This document shows, in pieces, positions 37,963 through 45,901 of a stretch of 64,000 nucleotides of DNA; positions within the stretch are counted from its first letter, which is position 1, and every line of letters starts with the position of its first letter. This stretch comes from Planctomycetota bacterium (GTDB taxonomy: Bacteria; Planctomycetota; UBA8742; UBA2392). The translations under genes were made by a program, and so were the position numbers. The DNA is taken from positions 3,658,001 through 3,722,000 of the forward strand of contig JADJRK010000001.1 in the NCBI GenBank assembly GCA_016712285.1, read 5' to 3'. The notes beneath the pieces are model-generated. The model had not been told where the DNA came from. It saw only the letters and a program-made list of their open reading frames with translations, and did not search any database.

Positions 37963-40947
37963 ATGGCCGGCAAGACCGAGTTTTCGTTCTCCGTAAACTG
38001 GCTCGCGTCCGACGATGGCAACAACGCCGATCCACTCTTGGTAACGCGCTTCACCGGTGTCGAAGAGATCGAGCGACCCTATGAGTTCCGTATCTCGTTG
38101 ATTTCGCGTTCTGAGCCCGCCAAGTTTCGCAACATCCTGCGCCGTAATGTGCACCTCGACATTCGCCACGAGGTCTCGGCCCGCGAAGGTGTGCGCAGGA
38201 GCTCGCGGCCGGTACACGGCATGTTGCGCAGCTTCGAGCTGCGCGGCTACGACGGCACCAGCTACCACTACACCGCGGTGCTTGTCCCGCGCCTGTGGCG
38301 CGCCAGCCAGGCTGTGCGCAGCCGCGTGTTTGTCGCGCAGAACCTGTGGACGATTCTTGAGAGTGCCTGGGACGGCCAGACCGATGTGGACGTGGTGTTT
38401 GAGAAAGATCGTGTCTCAGGCGGGTTTGACCCGCAGCGCGCTTTCACCATGCAGTTCAAGGAAAGCGACCTGAACTTTCTTTCGCGCTGGCTGGAGTTTT
38501 ACGGCATCAGCTACTTCTTCCGGCAGGAAGAGGACAACGAAGTGCTGGTGTTCACGAACGCCCGTGAGGGCTTTCCGCAGCTGGCAGCCGGCGTCGACAA
38601 TCAACTGGCGTACGTGCCTGAGGGCAAGGCCGCGCGCGAACACGAAGCCGTCCGCACCGTGAAGTGGCGCGAGGCGCTGGTGCCGAACGTGGTCACCATC
38701 GCGGACTGGAAGGCCGATGCGCCCGATGACCCGTTTCGCGAGAGCATTGACGTTGGCACGCCAGGCACCGGCGACCACGTCGAGATCGACAGCGACACCA
38801 GCACGTTCGACCACAACGAGATTCTCGAAGTCCGGCGCGATGAACAGCACGGCCTGAATTATCGCGTGTTCGGGGAAAGCGACGTGCGCGTGATGTCGGC
38901 GGGGTACGCCTTCAAGCTCAAGCCCAACCCGGTGGATCGGGCCGAAAGCGAGTACTTGCTGGTGCGCGTGACCCACGGCGGCAGTCAAAGCGTAGACATT
39001 GCAACCGGGGTGGCCACGGGCGCGCAATATCGCAACCAGTATGTGGCGATCCCCAACGTGATGACGTACCGCCCGCAGCGCCGCGCAAAGCGGCCGCAGG
39101 TCGTGGGGTTCATTCATGGCGTGGTGGAAAACGAAGACGGCGCGGACTACCCGGGCATCGATGCGGACGGATACTACCGCGTACGGCTGTTTTTCGACCA
39201 CGACACAAGCACCAACAACGCAAGCTGCCCGATCCGCAAGATGGAGTCGTACGGCGGGCCGGACCGCGGCATGCACATGCCGCTGGTGAACGGGACCGAA
39301 GTGCTGGTCGCGTTTTCAGGCGGCGACCCCGACCGGCCGGTGATCGTGGGTGCGTTGGCTGGGCCGTCGCAGACGTCGCCGGTGATCAACACCAACCGCG
39401 ACCAGACGATCATCAAGACCAAGGCCACGCGCATCGTGATGCAGGACCTGCAAAGCGAAGAGTGCATCACCATCAGCACCGACGGCACGTTTGCCGGCAC
39501 GTCGCTTGGGCCGCTTACCGATGCCAGCTTCCAAATTGGCACCAGCGCGAAGTCGCTCAGCAACATCTCGACGCTGTGCGCCATGGACACGCAGATCGCG
39601 CTGCTTACGAAAGTGATGCAGGGTGTGGTCGGCGTCTCGATCGGGTCGATGCGCCAGGTCGGCATTGTCGCGGGTCATCCGCTGATCCAGGGTGCGATCG
39701 CCGCGCTGATGACAGGACTCGCCGTCGGCTACAAGTACGAAACCGGTGCCAAGCGCAGCGGCAGCCAGCCGGTGTCCGTAGCGCACATCGTCATGCCGAT
39801 CCTGAACCTGGTGATCACGCTGGCGATTGTGCAGGTGCAGACCAAGCTGCTGGCGCGCACGATTGAGAAAGGGCTCAAGCTCAAGATGTCGCCGCGCGGC
39901 GGCCAGTGGCCCGGCCGCGGCAAGCGCATCCTGAACAGCAGCAGCGCCTTGATGACCGGCGCCAGCAAGGCGGCTGCATTCTTTGCCGGCCTGTTTACGT
40001 TGCGCAGTTTCACACAGGCAATCAGCAAGGCCAAGGCGATCGACAGCGGCCCTGAAGAAGAAGAGATCCACGGCATCTCGCTAGTGCGCAGCGGCAGCGG
40101 CGCGCAACTGCAGATGATGGGGTCAGGCAAGAGCCTGCTGATCGCCACCGACAGCGGCAGCATCGACTTCATTGCCGAGCGCGACATCACCCACCACAGC
40201 AACCACTGGCTCAGCACCGCCAGCAGCGCGATTGTCATGCAGGTGATGGGCGAAGACATGCAGCCGGTGGGCTGCGGCTTGACCATCAGCACCAAGAACG
40301 CGGGGTTGCTGGGCCCCGGCGAGTTCCCGAACTGCTCGGTGCGTGTGGCCAAAGACTTCGCGAGCATCGGGTACAAGACTCACGGCGCGTATTCGCCGGG
40401 CAGCCATGGTACCGGCATCATCATCAAGGACGGCGAAACGGCGCTGACGAGCAAAGAGACCGTGATTGAGACGAACGACCACAAGGTCGGCATGTATCTT
40501 GGGCCCGAGGGCGTCGGCGTATTCAGCAGTGTGGACGGCGGCGTACTGATCCAGACCAAGGCGGGCAAGGTTGTTATCGGTGCGGGTGGCATTGAAGTGA
40601 TTGACCTGCAAGGCAAGGGCATCACGTTGCAGGCTAAGGGCAAGGTAGTCATTGAAGCGTCGCAGGCGCTGGAACTCAGCGGTGCCCAAGTGAAGATCGC
40701 CGGAAGTGCCGTCAGCATTGACGGCGCCAACGTGAAGATCAACGGGCAAGGCATGGCAGCGATTGGGGGAAGCCCGCCGTCGCCGCCGGTCATACTGCCC
40801 GCTGTGCCGGATGTGCCTGTGCTTCCGCTGCCGCCGTTGCCACCGGCTGTCACGGATGTCGCGGCCGACAGCGCCGATGCTTCAAGTGCCAGCATGGTGA
40901 CGCGCATAGTCGGGTTCTTCTCGGGCAAGAAAAAGAAGGGGTCATGA
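37963..40947 (+). CDS. VgrG-like spike protein with internal hydrophobic insertion
   Basis: A 994-residue type VI-type VgrG (TssI-like) tip protein. The N-terminal gp27-like part (residues 1-365) has L-D-I-R-H-E-V, F-L-S-R-W-L-E-F-Y-G-I-S-Y-F-F and Y-L-L-V-R-V-T-H. The OB/gp5 domain (378-470) carries D-A-D-G-Y-Y-R-V-R-L-F-F-D and the hallmark V-A-F-S-G-G-D-P-D-R-P-V-I-V-G. The repetitive needle (700-930) includes Q-A-K-G-K-V-V-I-E-A. Residues about 515-700 interrupt it with three hydrophobic stretches (551-592, 606-630, 660-680), unlike typical needles. A Pro-rich tail and K-K-K-K end follow. GGAG precedes the ATG. The downstream gene overlaps by 4 nt. No Hcp, TssB/C or other injection genes are visible. 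Confidence 0.88.
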   Translation: MAGKTEFSFSVNWLASDDGNNADPLLVTRFTGVEEIERPYEFRISLISRSEPAKFRNILRRNVHLDIRHEVSAREGVRRSSRPVHGMLRSFELRGYDGTSYHYTAVLVPRLWRASQAVRSRVFVAQNLWTILESAWDGQTDVDVVFEKDRVSGGFDPQRAFTMQFKESDLNFLSRWLEFYGISYFFRQEEDNEVLVFTNAREGFPQLAAGVDNQLAYVPEGKAAREHEAVRTVKWREALVPNVVTIADWKADAPDDPFRESIDVGTPGTGDHVEIDSDTSTFDHNEILEVRRDEQHGLNYRVFGESDVRVMSAGYAFKLKPNPVDRAESEYLLVRVTHGGSQSVDIATGVATGAQYRNQYVAIPNVMTYRPQRRAKRPQVVGFIHGVVENEDGADYPGIDADGYYRVRLFFDHDTSTNNASCPIRKMESYGGPDRGMHMPLVNGTEVLVAFSGGDPDRPVIVGALAGPSQTSPVINTNRDQTIIKTKATRIVMQDLQSEECITISTDGTFAGTSLGPLTDASFQIGTSAKSLSNISTLCAMDTQIALLTKVMQGVVGVSIGSMRQVGIVAGHPLIQGAIAALMTGLAVGYKYETGAKRSGSQPVSVAHIVMPILNLVITLAIVQVQTKLLARTIEKGLKLKMSPRGGQWPGRGKRILNSSSALMTGASKAAAFFAGLFTLRSFTQAISKAKAIDSGPEEEEIHGISLVRSGSGAQLQMMGSGKSLLIATDSGSIDFIAERDITHHSNHWLSTASSAIVMQVMGEDMQPVGCGLTISTKNAGLLGPGEFPNCSVRVAKDFASIGYKTHGAYSPGSHGTGIIIKDGETALTSKETVIETNDHKVGMYLGPEGVGVFSSVDGGVLIQTKAGKVVIGAGGIEVIDLQGKGITLQAKGKVVIEASQALELSGAQVKIAGSAVSIDGANVKINGQGMAAIGGSPPSPPVILPAVPDVPVLPLPPLPPAVTDVAADSADASSASMVTRIVGFFSGKKKKGS

Positions 40948-41552
40948 GCAACCCGACGCAGGAGATGCTGGACGCCCTGACGACCGAGCTTGCCGGCCAC
41001 GGTGTCAGCATGAAGACGCTCTCGGCGCAGGCCGCAGGCAAGCTGGGCATGGATGCGCCGGACGGCCTGGCCAAGCTGGCCCAGGTGTTTGAGCCCGAGT
41101 ACGCGCTGATGTTCTTCGAGTTTCTGAAGGGTCTGCAGATGACACCCGCCGAGGCGGTGCCTGCTGCGCCCAACCCCGCAGACCTGGAGCCTGCCCTGCG
41201 CGCGGCGTTTGCCGAGTTGCCGATCGAGTCTGCCGAGAAAGAGAAGCTGATCGCCTCGCTCGTGAATCCTTTCACCGAGACGGCGGCTGGCGATGCGGTG
41301 CCTGCGGCTGATGCGCCCGATGAACAGCAGATGCTGGACGACTTGAACAAGCAAGCGAAGAAACTACAGGCTGAGCTGGATAAACAGATCGCCGAGTTGA
41401 AGCCGCCGGAAGTCGAGCCCGCAAAGCCCGGCGAGCCGGAACCGCCGTTGCCGGAATCTGAGCAGGGCGTGGAGAAGCTGAAGCAGGCGGCGCAGGAACT
41501 GAGCAACGCGCTGGAAAAGGCGCTGAAGGACTTGCCGGCGTCACCGGCGTGA
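40944..41552 (+). CDS. Helical, coiled-coil protein encoded with the VgrG-like gene
   Basis: A 202-residue cytoplasmic protein whose ATG overlaps the VgrG stop by 4 nt (ATGA). The N-terminal half (residues 1-75) is helical (L-T-T-E-L-A-G-H-G-V-S-M-K-T-L) with hydrophobic F-E-P-E-Y-A-L-M-F-F-E-F-L. The rest alternates Pro/Ala linkers and coiled-coil heptads (D-D-L-N-K-Q-A-K-K-L-Q-A-E-L-D-K-Q, K-L-K-Q-A-A-Q-E-L-S-N-A-L). No named domain is recognised. Its position suggests an adaptor, chaperone or immunity partner of the VgrG, but this is inference. Confidence 0.7.
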   Translation: MSNPTQEMLDALTTELAGHGVSMKTLSAQAAGKLGMDAPDGLAKLAQVFEPEYALMFFEFLKGLQMTPAEAVPAAPNPADLEPALRAAFAELPIESAEKEKLIASLVNPFTETAAGDAVPAADAPDEQQMLDDLNKQAKKLQAELDKQIAELKPPEVEPAKPGEPEPPLPESEQGVEKLKQAAQELSNALEKALKDLPASPA

Positions 41553-41627
41553 GCGGAATCGACAACCACATCAAGCGCTTGATGCTAAACTGCGCCGCAG
41601 GCAACGCGCCACACGGAGGAGAACGTC

Positions 41628-41783
41628 ATGTCCAGTAAACGCTTCGGCAAGAAGGCCAAGAAGCCCAAGGAAAAGAAAGACAAGTCTGACGCCAAGGCGC
41701 AGAGTGCCGGCATTGGCAAGTCCGGCCCCCCAAAACAGGCGCACGTACAGCGCACCAGCGCGCCGCGAAGAACCGCCGGGTAG
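41628..41783 (+). CDS. Small basic lysine-rich protein (51 aa)
   Basis: A 51-residue open frame with a strong Shine-Dalgarno (GGAGGAGAA) 7 nt before the ATG. The product is very basic and polar (about 14 Lys and 5 Arg; blocks K-R-F-G-K-K-A-K-K-P-K-E-K-K) and likely disordered; it could bind nucleic acid. It follows the VgrG partner by 75 nt and ends in front of a hairpin. Support comes from the ribosome-binding site and the flanking hairpin only. Confidence 0.5.
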   Translation: MSSKRFGKKAKKPKEKKDKSDAKAQSAGIGKSGPPKQAHVQRTSAPRRTAG

Positions 41784-41801
41784 TAGTTCCTGCCAGACTT
41801 C

Positions 41802-41827
41802 GAGTGTTGCTGTCTGCGGCAACACTC
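41802..41827. terminator. Hairpin between the small basic gene and the hydrolase gene
   Basis: GAGTGTTGC and GCAACACTC form a perfect 9-bp stem with an 8-nt loop, between two converging units. No T-run follows on either side. Confidence 0.5.
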
Positions 41828-41834
41828 AAGGCCG

Positions 41835-42914
41835 CTACTGCGCCCGGGCATTGAGCCAGGCGACAACGTCTTTCAGGTAGTCCGCGCTCACGCGGCGATC
41901 TTCTGCGTACATCTCCAGCGAGCTCTTGCGGCCGTTGCAGGGCTTGAACAGGTGGTCGAGGTCGTCATACAGCTTGAACGTGACGTCCTTGCACTCACCG
42001 GCAAGCAGGTTTGCCGCCAGCAGGCGACCGTCGGCCACCGGCTTCACCTGGAAATCCATGTTGCCCTGCGCGACAAACACGGGGCACTTCACCGCGGCAT
42101 GGATCTTGGGCAGGTCGAGGTTGAAGTGTTCGTTGAACCACTTCTTGGCCGGTAGGATCTGCGCTTCCCATAGGGCCTTTAGCGTGGCGGCATACTGTTT
42201 GCCAAGAATCGCGAAGTCCGGGTCGCGCCCTTCTTTCACGGCGTCTTGAAACTCTTTCTGCACCTTCAGGTTTGCGATGCGCGTGGGTGCTGCCACGCCG
42301 GCGTTGGCGTCTTTCACCTGCTCGTAGATCACGTCGTACATGTTGCGGCCGGGACCAGCCATGCAGACGATGCCCGCACACAGGCCCTCTGTGGCCAGGA
42401 TCGGCGCCGTGATGCCGCCTTCACTGTGGCCGACCAGGAACACCTTTTCTTTGTTCACTGACTTGAGGTCGCGCAGCCACTTCACGCAATTGCGTGCGTC
42501 CTCAACCAGCGCCATGTACCCGATCTGGGTGGGGTTGATGCCTTCCGGCCCGACGGGCGTGCCGCCTGTTGCGCGGTCGTCGGCACGCAGCACAACGAAG
42601 CCGGCATTGGCGATCGCGTCCAGTGTTTCCCAGCTTCCACAATCCAGGCCGCCACCGAACCCGTGGCGGTTCTGCATGCCAGAGCCTGAAATGAAGAACA
42701 GGGCGGGCCACCCGCCCTCGGGCATTTCTCCGGTGGGTGTGTTCAAGGTGCCGGCAATGTGCCAGGCCTTGGACTCGGCGGTTTCTGCTACGGGAATCTG
42801 TACTTCCTCTGCGCTGAATTTTGCGCCCTCGGGCAGTTTGTATTCAAGCGCCTTCTGCGCGTTGGCGGTCAGCGTGAGCAGAACAACCAGCAGCAGGGCG
42901 GACAGGACTCGCAT
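41835..42914 (-). CDS. Secreted alpha/beta hydrolase
   Basis: A 359-residue exported hydrolase (signal peptide SALLLVVLLTLTANA). The nucleophile elbow is G-H-S-E-G near residue 162, an oxyanion-like S-G-S-G-M lies near 77, the acid is probably the Asp of Q-G-N-M-D-F and the His that of D-D-L-D-H-L-F. The fold resembles acyl-peptide hydrolase-type and dienelactone-hydrolase-like esterases; the substrate cannot be told. AAGGAGAG precedes the ATG. Confidence 0.85.
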   Translation of the reverse strand: MRVLSALLLVVLLTLTANAQKALEYKLPEGAKFSAEEVQIPVAETAESKAWHIAGTLNTPTGEMPEGGWPALFFISGSGMQNRHGFGGGLDCGSWETLDAIANAGFVVLRADDRATGGTPVGPEGINPTQIGYMALVEDARNCVKWLRDLKSVNKEKVFLVGHSEGGITAPILATEGLCAGIVCMAGPGRNMYDVIYEQVKDANAGVAAPTRIANLKVQKEFQDAVKEGRDPDFAILGKQYAATLKALWEAQILPAKKWFNEHFNLDLPKIHAAVKCPVFVAQGNMDFQVKPVADGRLLAANLLAGECKDVTFKLYDDLDHLFKPCNGRKSSLEMYAEDRRVSADYLKDVVAWLNARAQ

Positions 42915-43010
42915 GGGCTCTCCTTGGCACTCGATCGGCGTGCCAAGTTAGCAGCGTCACAATCAGAAACCCACGACGAAAGTCGCGTTCTATCGAGCAT
43001 GAGTCTTCGG

Positions 43011-43790
43011 TTACTTCGTGGAATCGGATTCGCGTTGAGCGCGCGTTTGTTCGCTGATGCGAATCTGCTCGGCTTCAAAGTCCGTGCGCGGAACGACCGG
43101 AGTTGCGGCGTACTGTTGCTGCTTCAGCTGCAAATCCTGGTTGCGCTGGGCTTCGCGGATGGCTTCCTGTGAGTGGCGTTCGCGATCTTGCCGGGTGGGC
43201 TCGCACTCCGTGCGGCACTCGTAACGAAACTCTCTTGGCGGCATCGCGCACTCGGGGGCCTGACGAAGATCGCGGCGTATCTCGCGAATCTGCTGGCGAC
43301 CGGTGTTGCCGTTGAACACACACAGGCACCCGAACGCAAGCGCGGCTAGGGCCAGCCCGCCGCCGACAATCGCGGTAATCGGCCTGCGATGTCCCTCGAC
43401 CTTGGCCAGTCGGCACGCCTGGAACGCCGAGACCAGCCCAACCACGGCCAGCAGTGTTCCGGCCAGCCAGGTGTGCTTGCCGGTGGCCATCAGGATCGAG
43501 CCGATGCCAAATGCCAGCGCACGCAACGATGCGCAGCGTGAGGTGCGTCCCGCCCGGCAATGGTACCCGCAACTTGTGGACGGCAAGGTGACGGCTTTGC
43601 GACGCTGGCTTTCCCATGCAGGAAAGGGCGCGTATGCATACGGGACTGTCGACTTGGACTCAGCAGCCTGGGGCGCGGGTTCGGTGACAGTGATCGTTTC
43701 GCCGCAGTCGGGACACATGATGCGATCAGCGAGATACATCTCGCTGACCTGTCCGCACCACCCACAGTTACAGCGCGCTTCCATGCTCAT
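43011..43790 (-). CDS. Membrane protein with N-terminal zinc-ribbon-like cysteines
   Basis: Start taken at 43790 (M-S-M-E-A-R-C) with AGGGTG upstream; 13 more residues are possible. The 259-residue product has C-N-C-G-W-C-G and C-P-D-C-G pairs near the N-terminus, typical of a zinc ribbon. Two hydrophobic segments follow (TWLAGTLLAVVGLVSAF and ITAIVGGGLALAALAFGCLC, about residues 95-155), and an Arg/Gln-rich charged C-terminus (R-D-R-E-R-H-S-Q-E-A-I-R-E-A). It is an inner-membrane protein of unknown function. Confidence 0.65.
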   Translation of the reverse strand: MSMEARCNCGWCGQVSEMYLADRIMCPDCGETITVTEPAPQAAESKSTVPYAYAPFPAWESQRRKAVTLPSTSCGYHCRAGRTSRCASLRALAFGIGSILMATGKHTWLAGTLLAVVGLVSAFQACRLAKVEGHRRPITAIVGGGLALAALAFGCLCVFNGNTGRQQIREIRRDLRQAPECAMPPREFRYECRTECEPTRQDRERHSQEAIREAQRNQDLQLKQQQYAATPVVPRTDFEAEQIRISEQTRAQRESDSTK

Positions 43791-43856
43791 GGGTGCACCC
43801 TGCGCAGAGTATACCCCACGCATTCGCATTGCGCACGGACTTTGACGAAAGTGGCG

Positions 43857-45002
43857 TTACTTCAGTGCTTCGCGGGCGGCTTGCAAGCGGAGTTTGTCAC
43901 CATCCTTGAAGAAGGCGCGCAGCATGGCCTGTTGCTGTTCCGAAAGGTCGGAATCGAAGGCCGAGAACGAGTCATTGAAGTACTTTGCCGCCTCAGCGTC
44001 GCGGTTGAGCCTGATCAGCGCCTCGACTTTTGCGGCATGGGCGTAGTCTTTGAACTCGCTGCGGCCGCGGCGGCGCAGAAGTTCGTCGGCGGCATCGATC
44101 ACGCCCTGCGGGTCATGGCGATAGTCCGCACGGCGGATGCTGGCGTAAAGCTGCAACTCAAGCGGCTGCTCGCCCTCTGCGACCATGCCGCGGGGGTCCG
44201 GCACGGAACGCCGTGTCGCGAGCAGGTAGCCTTCCTGCAAGGTGCCGGGTGCCTTGACGCCGGCAAGCGCTGCCTCCAAGCGGGCAAGGTCAACAGCGCG
44301 CAGGTCGCGGCTGCTGGCAGAAATCTCGGTGTCTACGGCACTGAGCGCGCTGTCCAGCTGGCTCAGGAATGTCACGTATTCGACGCGCCGGTTTGCCGGC
44401 AGGCGCGAAACCTCGCCTGCAAGCCACAGGTTCCGCCGCACAAGGTCAGACGAGTCCATCTCAATCCGCAGCACCTGGCGCTGCTGGTCGATGTCAATGA
44501 CACGCATCGCGCTTACGTTGCGACGCAGGCTGTCAAAGCGTTCGTAGTGATCACCCAGCGAGGGAAGAAGGTCTTCTTCAGTCGGGGCAACTGCGTCAGA
44601 GACCAGGCCGCCGGTGCCCTCGATCTCTGGGTCATTGGTGTCCCACATTCCGGGCACGCCAATGACCGCCAGCACAAGTGCGGCAGCCACGGCACCGATA
44701 CCCACCTGCACCACGTGCTGCCACAGCGGCCTCGGGGCGGGCAGAATTCGGGTGCGGGCGCGGTCAGCCAGTTCTTCTTCGCGAATACGGCCGATCAGCC
44801 GCTCGTCAAAGCCGGCAGGCGGCTGCTTGGCCGGGATCTCGTGCAGCAGTTTGATCGCATGGCGCAACTGCTCTACCTGTTCGGCCAGCGCGGCATTGGT
44901 TTCCATGCGGCGGCGGAACGCGCGTTCAGCGTCGGCGTCCATGCGCCCGTCCACGAAGTCGTGGATTTCAGGCGGATACGGCTGGTACTCGGATGCTTCC
45001 AT
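43857..45002 (-). CDS. Transmembrane anti-sigma factor
   Basis: I start at 45002; the 21 residues that a start at 45065 would add have low third-position GC and cover a hairpin, so they look non-coding. The 381-residue protein has a short helical N-terminus (I-H-D-F-V-D-G-R-M-D-A-D-A-E-R-A-F-R-R-R) with the usual anti-sigma look but no H-C-C zinc motif, a membrane helix (VGIGAVAAALVLAVIGVPG, about 108-126) and a large periplasmic helical region to the end. It follows the ECF sigma gene and should hold that factor inactive at the membrane until a periplasmic signal arrives. Confidence 0.75.
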   Translation of the reverse strand: MEASEYQPYPPEIHDFVDGRMDADAERAFRRRMETNAALAEQVEQLRHAIKLLHEIPAKQPPAGFDERLIGRIREEELADRARTRILPAPRPLWQHVVQVGIGAVAAALVLAVIGVPGMWDTNDPEIEGTGGLVSDAVAPTEEDLLPSLGDHYERFDSLRRNVSAMRVIDIDQQRQVLRIEMDSSDLVRRNLWLAGEVSRLPANRRVEYVTFLSQLDSALSAVDTEISASSRDLRAVDLARLEAALAGVKAPGTLQEGYLLATRRSVPDPRGMVAEGEQPLELQLYASIRRADYRHDPQGVIDAADELLRRRGRSEFKDYAHAAKVEALIRLNRDAEAAKYFNDSFSAFDSDLSEQQQAMLRAFFKDGDKLRLQAAREALK

Positions 45003-45018
45003 ATCAGGGGCCCCAAAT

Positions 45019-45051
45019 TCCGGTTGCAGCCAAGGGGTGGCTGCAGCCGGA
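45019..45051 (-). other. Hairpin between ECF sigma and anti-sigma genes
   Basis: On the minus strand TCCGGCTGCAGCC pairs with GGCTGCAACCGGA (one mismatch) around a 7-nt loop. It lies between the sigma stop (45088) and the anti-sigma start (45002). It has no T-run and could tune the sigma/anti-sigma ratio or protect a processed mRNA end. Confidence 0.45.
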
Positions 45052-45087
45052 GTTGATACGCACATCTCTCACAACGCTGGCAGAAAA

Positions 45088-45642
45088 TCATGCGCCGGCG
45101 CTGGCGTTGCCTTCTTCTTTATCGACGTGACGCGAAATGCGCTGGGTGAAAAACTCCCGCGCCCGTGCCAGCCGCGCCGAGACTGTCTTTACGCTGCACC
45201 CCAGGATTTCGGCTGCTTCTTCATGGGTAAGTTGCTGCACATCGACCAGCTCAAGCACATCGCGAAACTTGGGGCTCATCGCCGCAAGCGCCTGCTCAAT
45301 CAACTGCTTGAGTTCGTTGTTTGTCGTGGTTGCCGCGGGCCCGCGTCCCGGGTGCTCAAACTGAAGCGCGGGGCCGTCTTCATCGTCCTCAGGCATGCGG
45401 CCCTTGAGCACGGTGAAGGTGACCGGTCGCTTCTTGCGGATGTAGTCGGTGACAAGGTTGCGCGCGACGCGGTACAGCCACGCGCTGGCGGTCTGGTCGC
45501 GGATGTTGTCGAGCTCTTTGAACAGCCTGACAAACGTTTCCTGGGCAAGGTCTTCGGCTGCGCTTTCGTCTCGTAGTAGGCGAAAGACATAGCTGAAGAT
45601 CGGGCCGCGGTACTTCTCGAGGTAACGTTCGAACCGGTCCAT
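45088..45642 (-). CDS. ECF-type RNA polymerase sigma factor
   Basis: I start at 45642 (M-D-R-F-E-R-Y-L-E-K-Y), with GGGAG about 12 nt upstream; the longer frame to 45705 is possible. The 184-residue protein has region 2 (F-S-Y-V-F-R-L-L-R-D-E-S-A-A-E-D-L-A-Q-E and A-S-A-W-L-Y-R-V-A-R-N-L-V-T-D), a charged linker and region 4 (M-S-P-K-F-R-D-V-L-E-L-V-D-V and L-T-H-E-E-A-A-E-I-L-G-C-S-V-K-T-V). It directs polymerase to a regulon not identifiable here, with its anti-sigma encoded next. Confidence 0.92.
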   Translation of the reverse strand: MDRFERYLEKYRGPIFSYVFRLLRDESAAEDLAQETFVRLFKELDNIRDQTASAWLYRVARNLVTDYIRKKRPVTFTVLKGRMPEDDEDGPALQFEHPGRGPAATTTNNELKQLIEQALAAMSPKFRDVLELVDVQQLTHEEAAEILGCSVKTVSARLARAREFFTQRISRHVDKEEGNASAGA

Positions 45643-45773
45643 GCGCGGGGAGACTCCCTGGACCATAGATTGTGCGCGCGGTTGCGCTTTTAAGCCAAGG
45701 TGCATTTGGATTCCCCTAAGTCAGGCGCGGCCCTGACCTTATTCATACGCGGTGGGTGGGGCGTTTTCTCCGC

Positions 45774-45801
45774 AAAAAAACAGGCGGCGCCCCGGGCCGC
45801 C
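45774..45801 (-). terminator. Minus-strand terminator-like hairpin with no upstream minus gene
   Basis: On the minus strand GGCGGC pairs with GCCGCC around a 7-nt loop and is followed by TG and seven T residues. It lies in the 259-nt gap between the divergent sigma (45642) and kinase (45902) genes, upstream of sigma. With no minus-strand gene before it, it could end a small RNA or attenuate the sigma transcript. No other clear element is seen in this gap. Confidence 0.5.
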
Positions 45802-45901
45802 CAGAACGCGCCGCTTCCATTACGCTGAATTCGCGTTGCAGATGCAGGCCGATCGCGGAATCAGGCGTGCCTTGTCGTTGATTAACCCGCTGCCTTATCC
45901 C

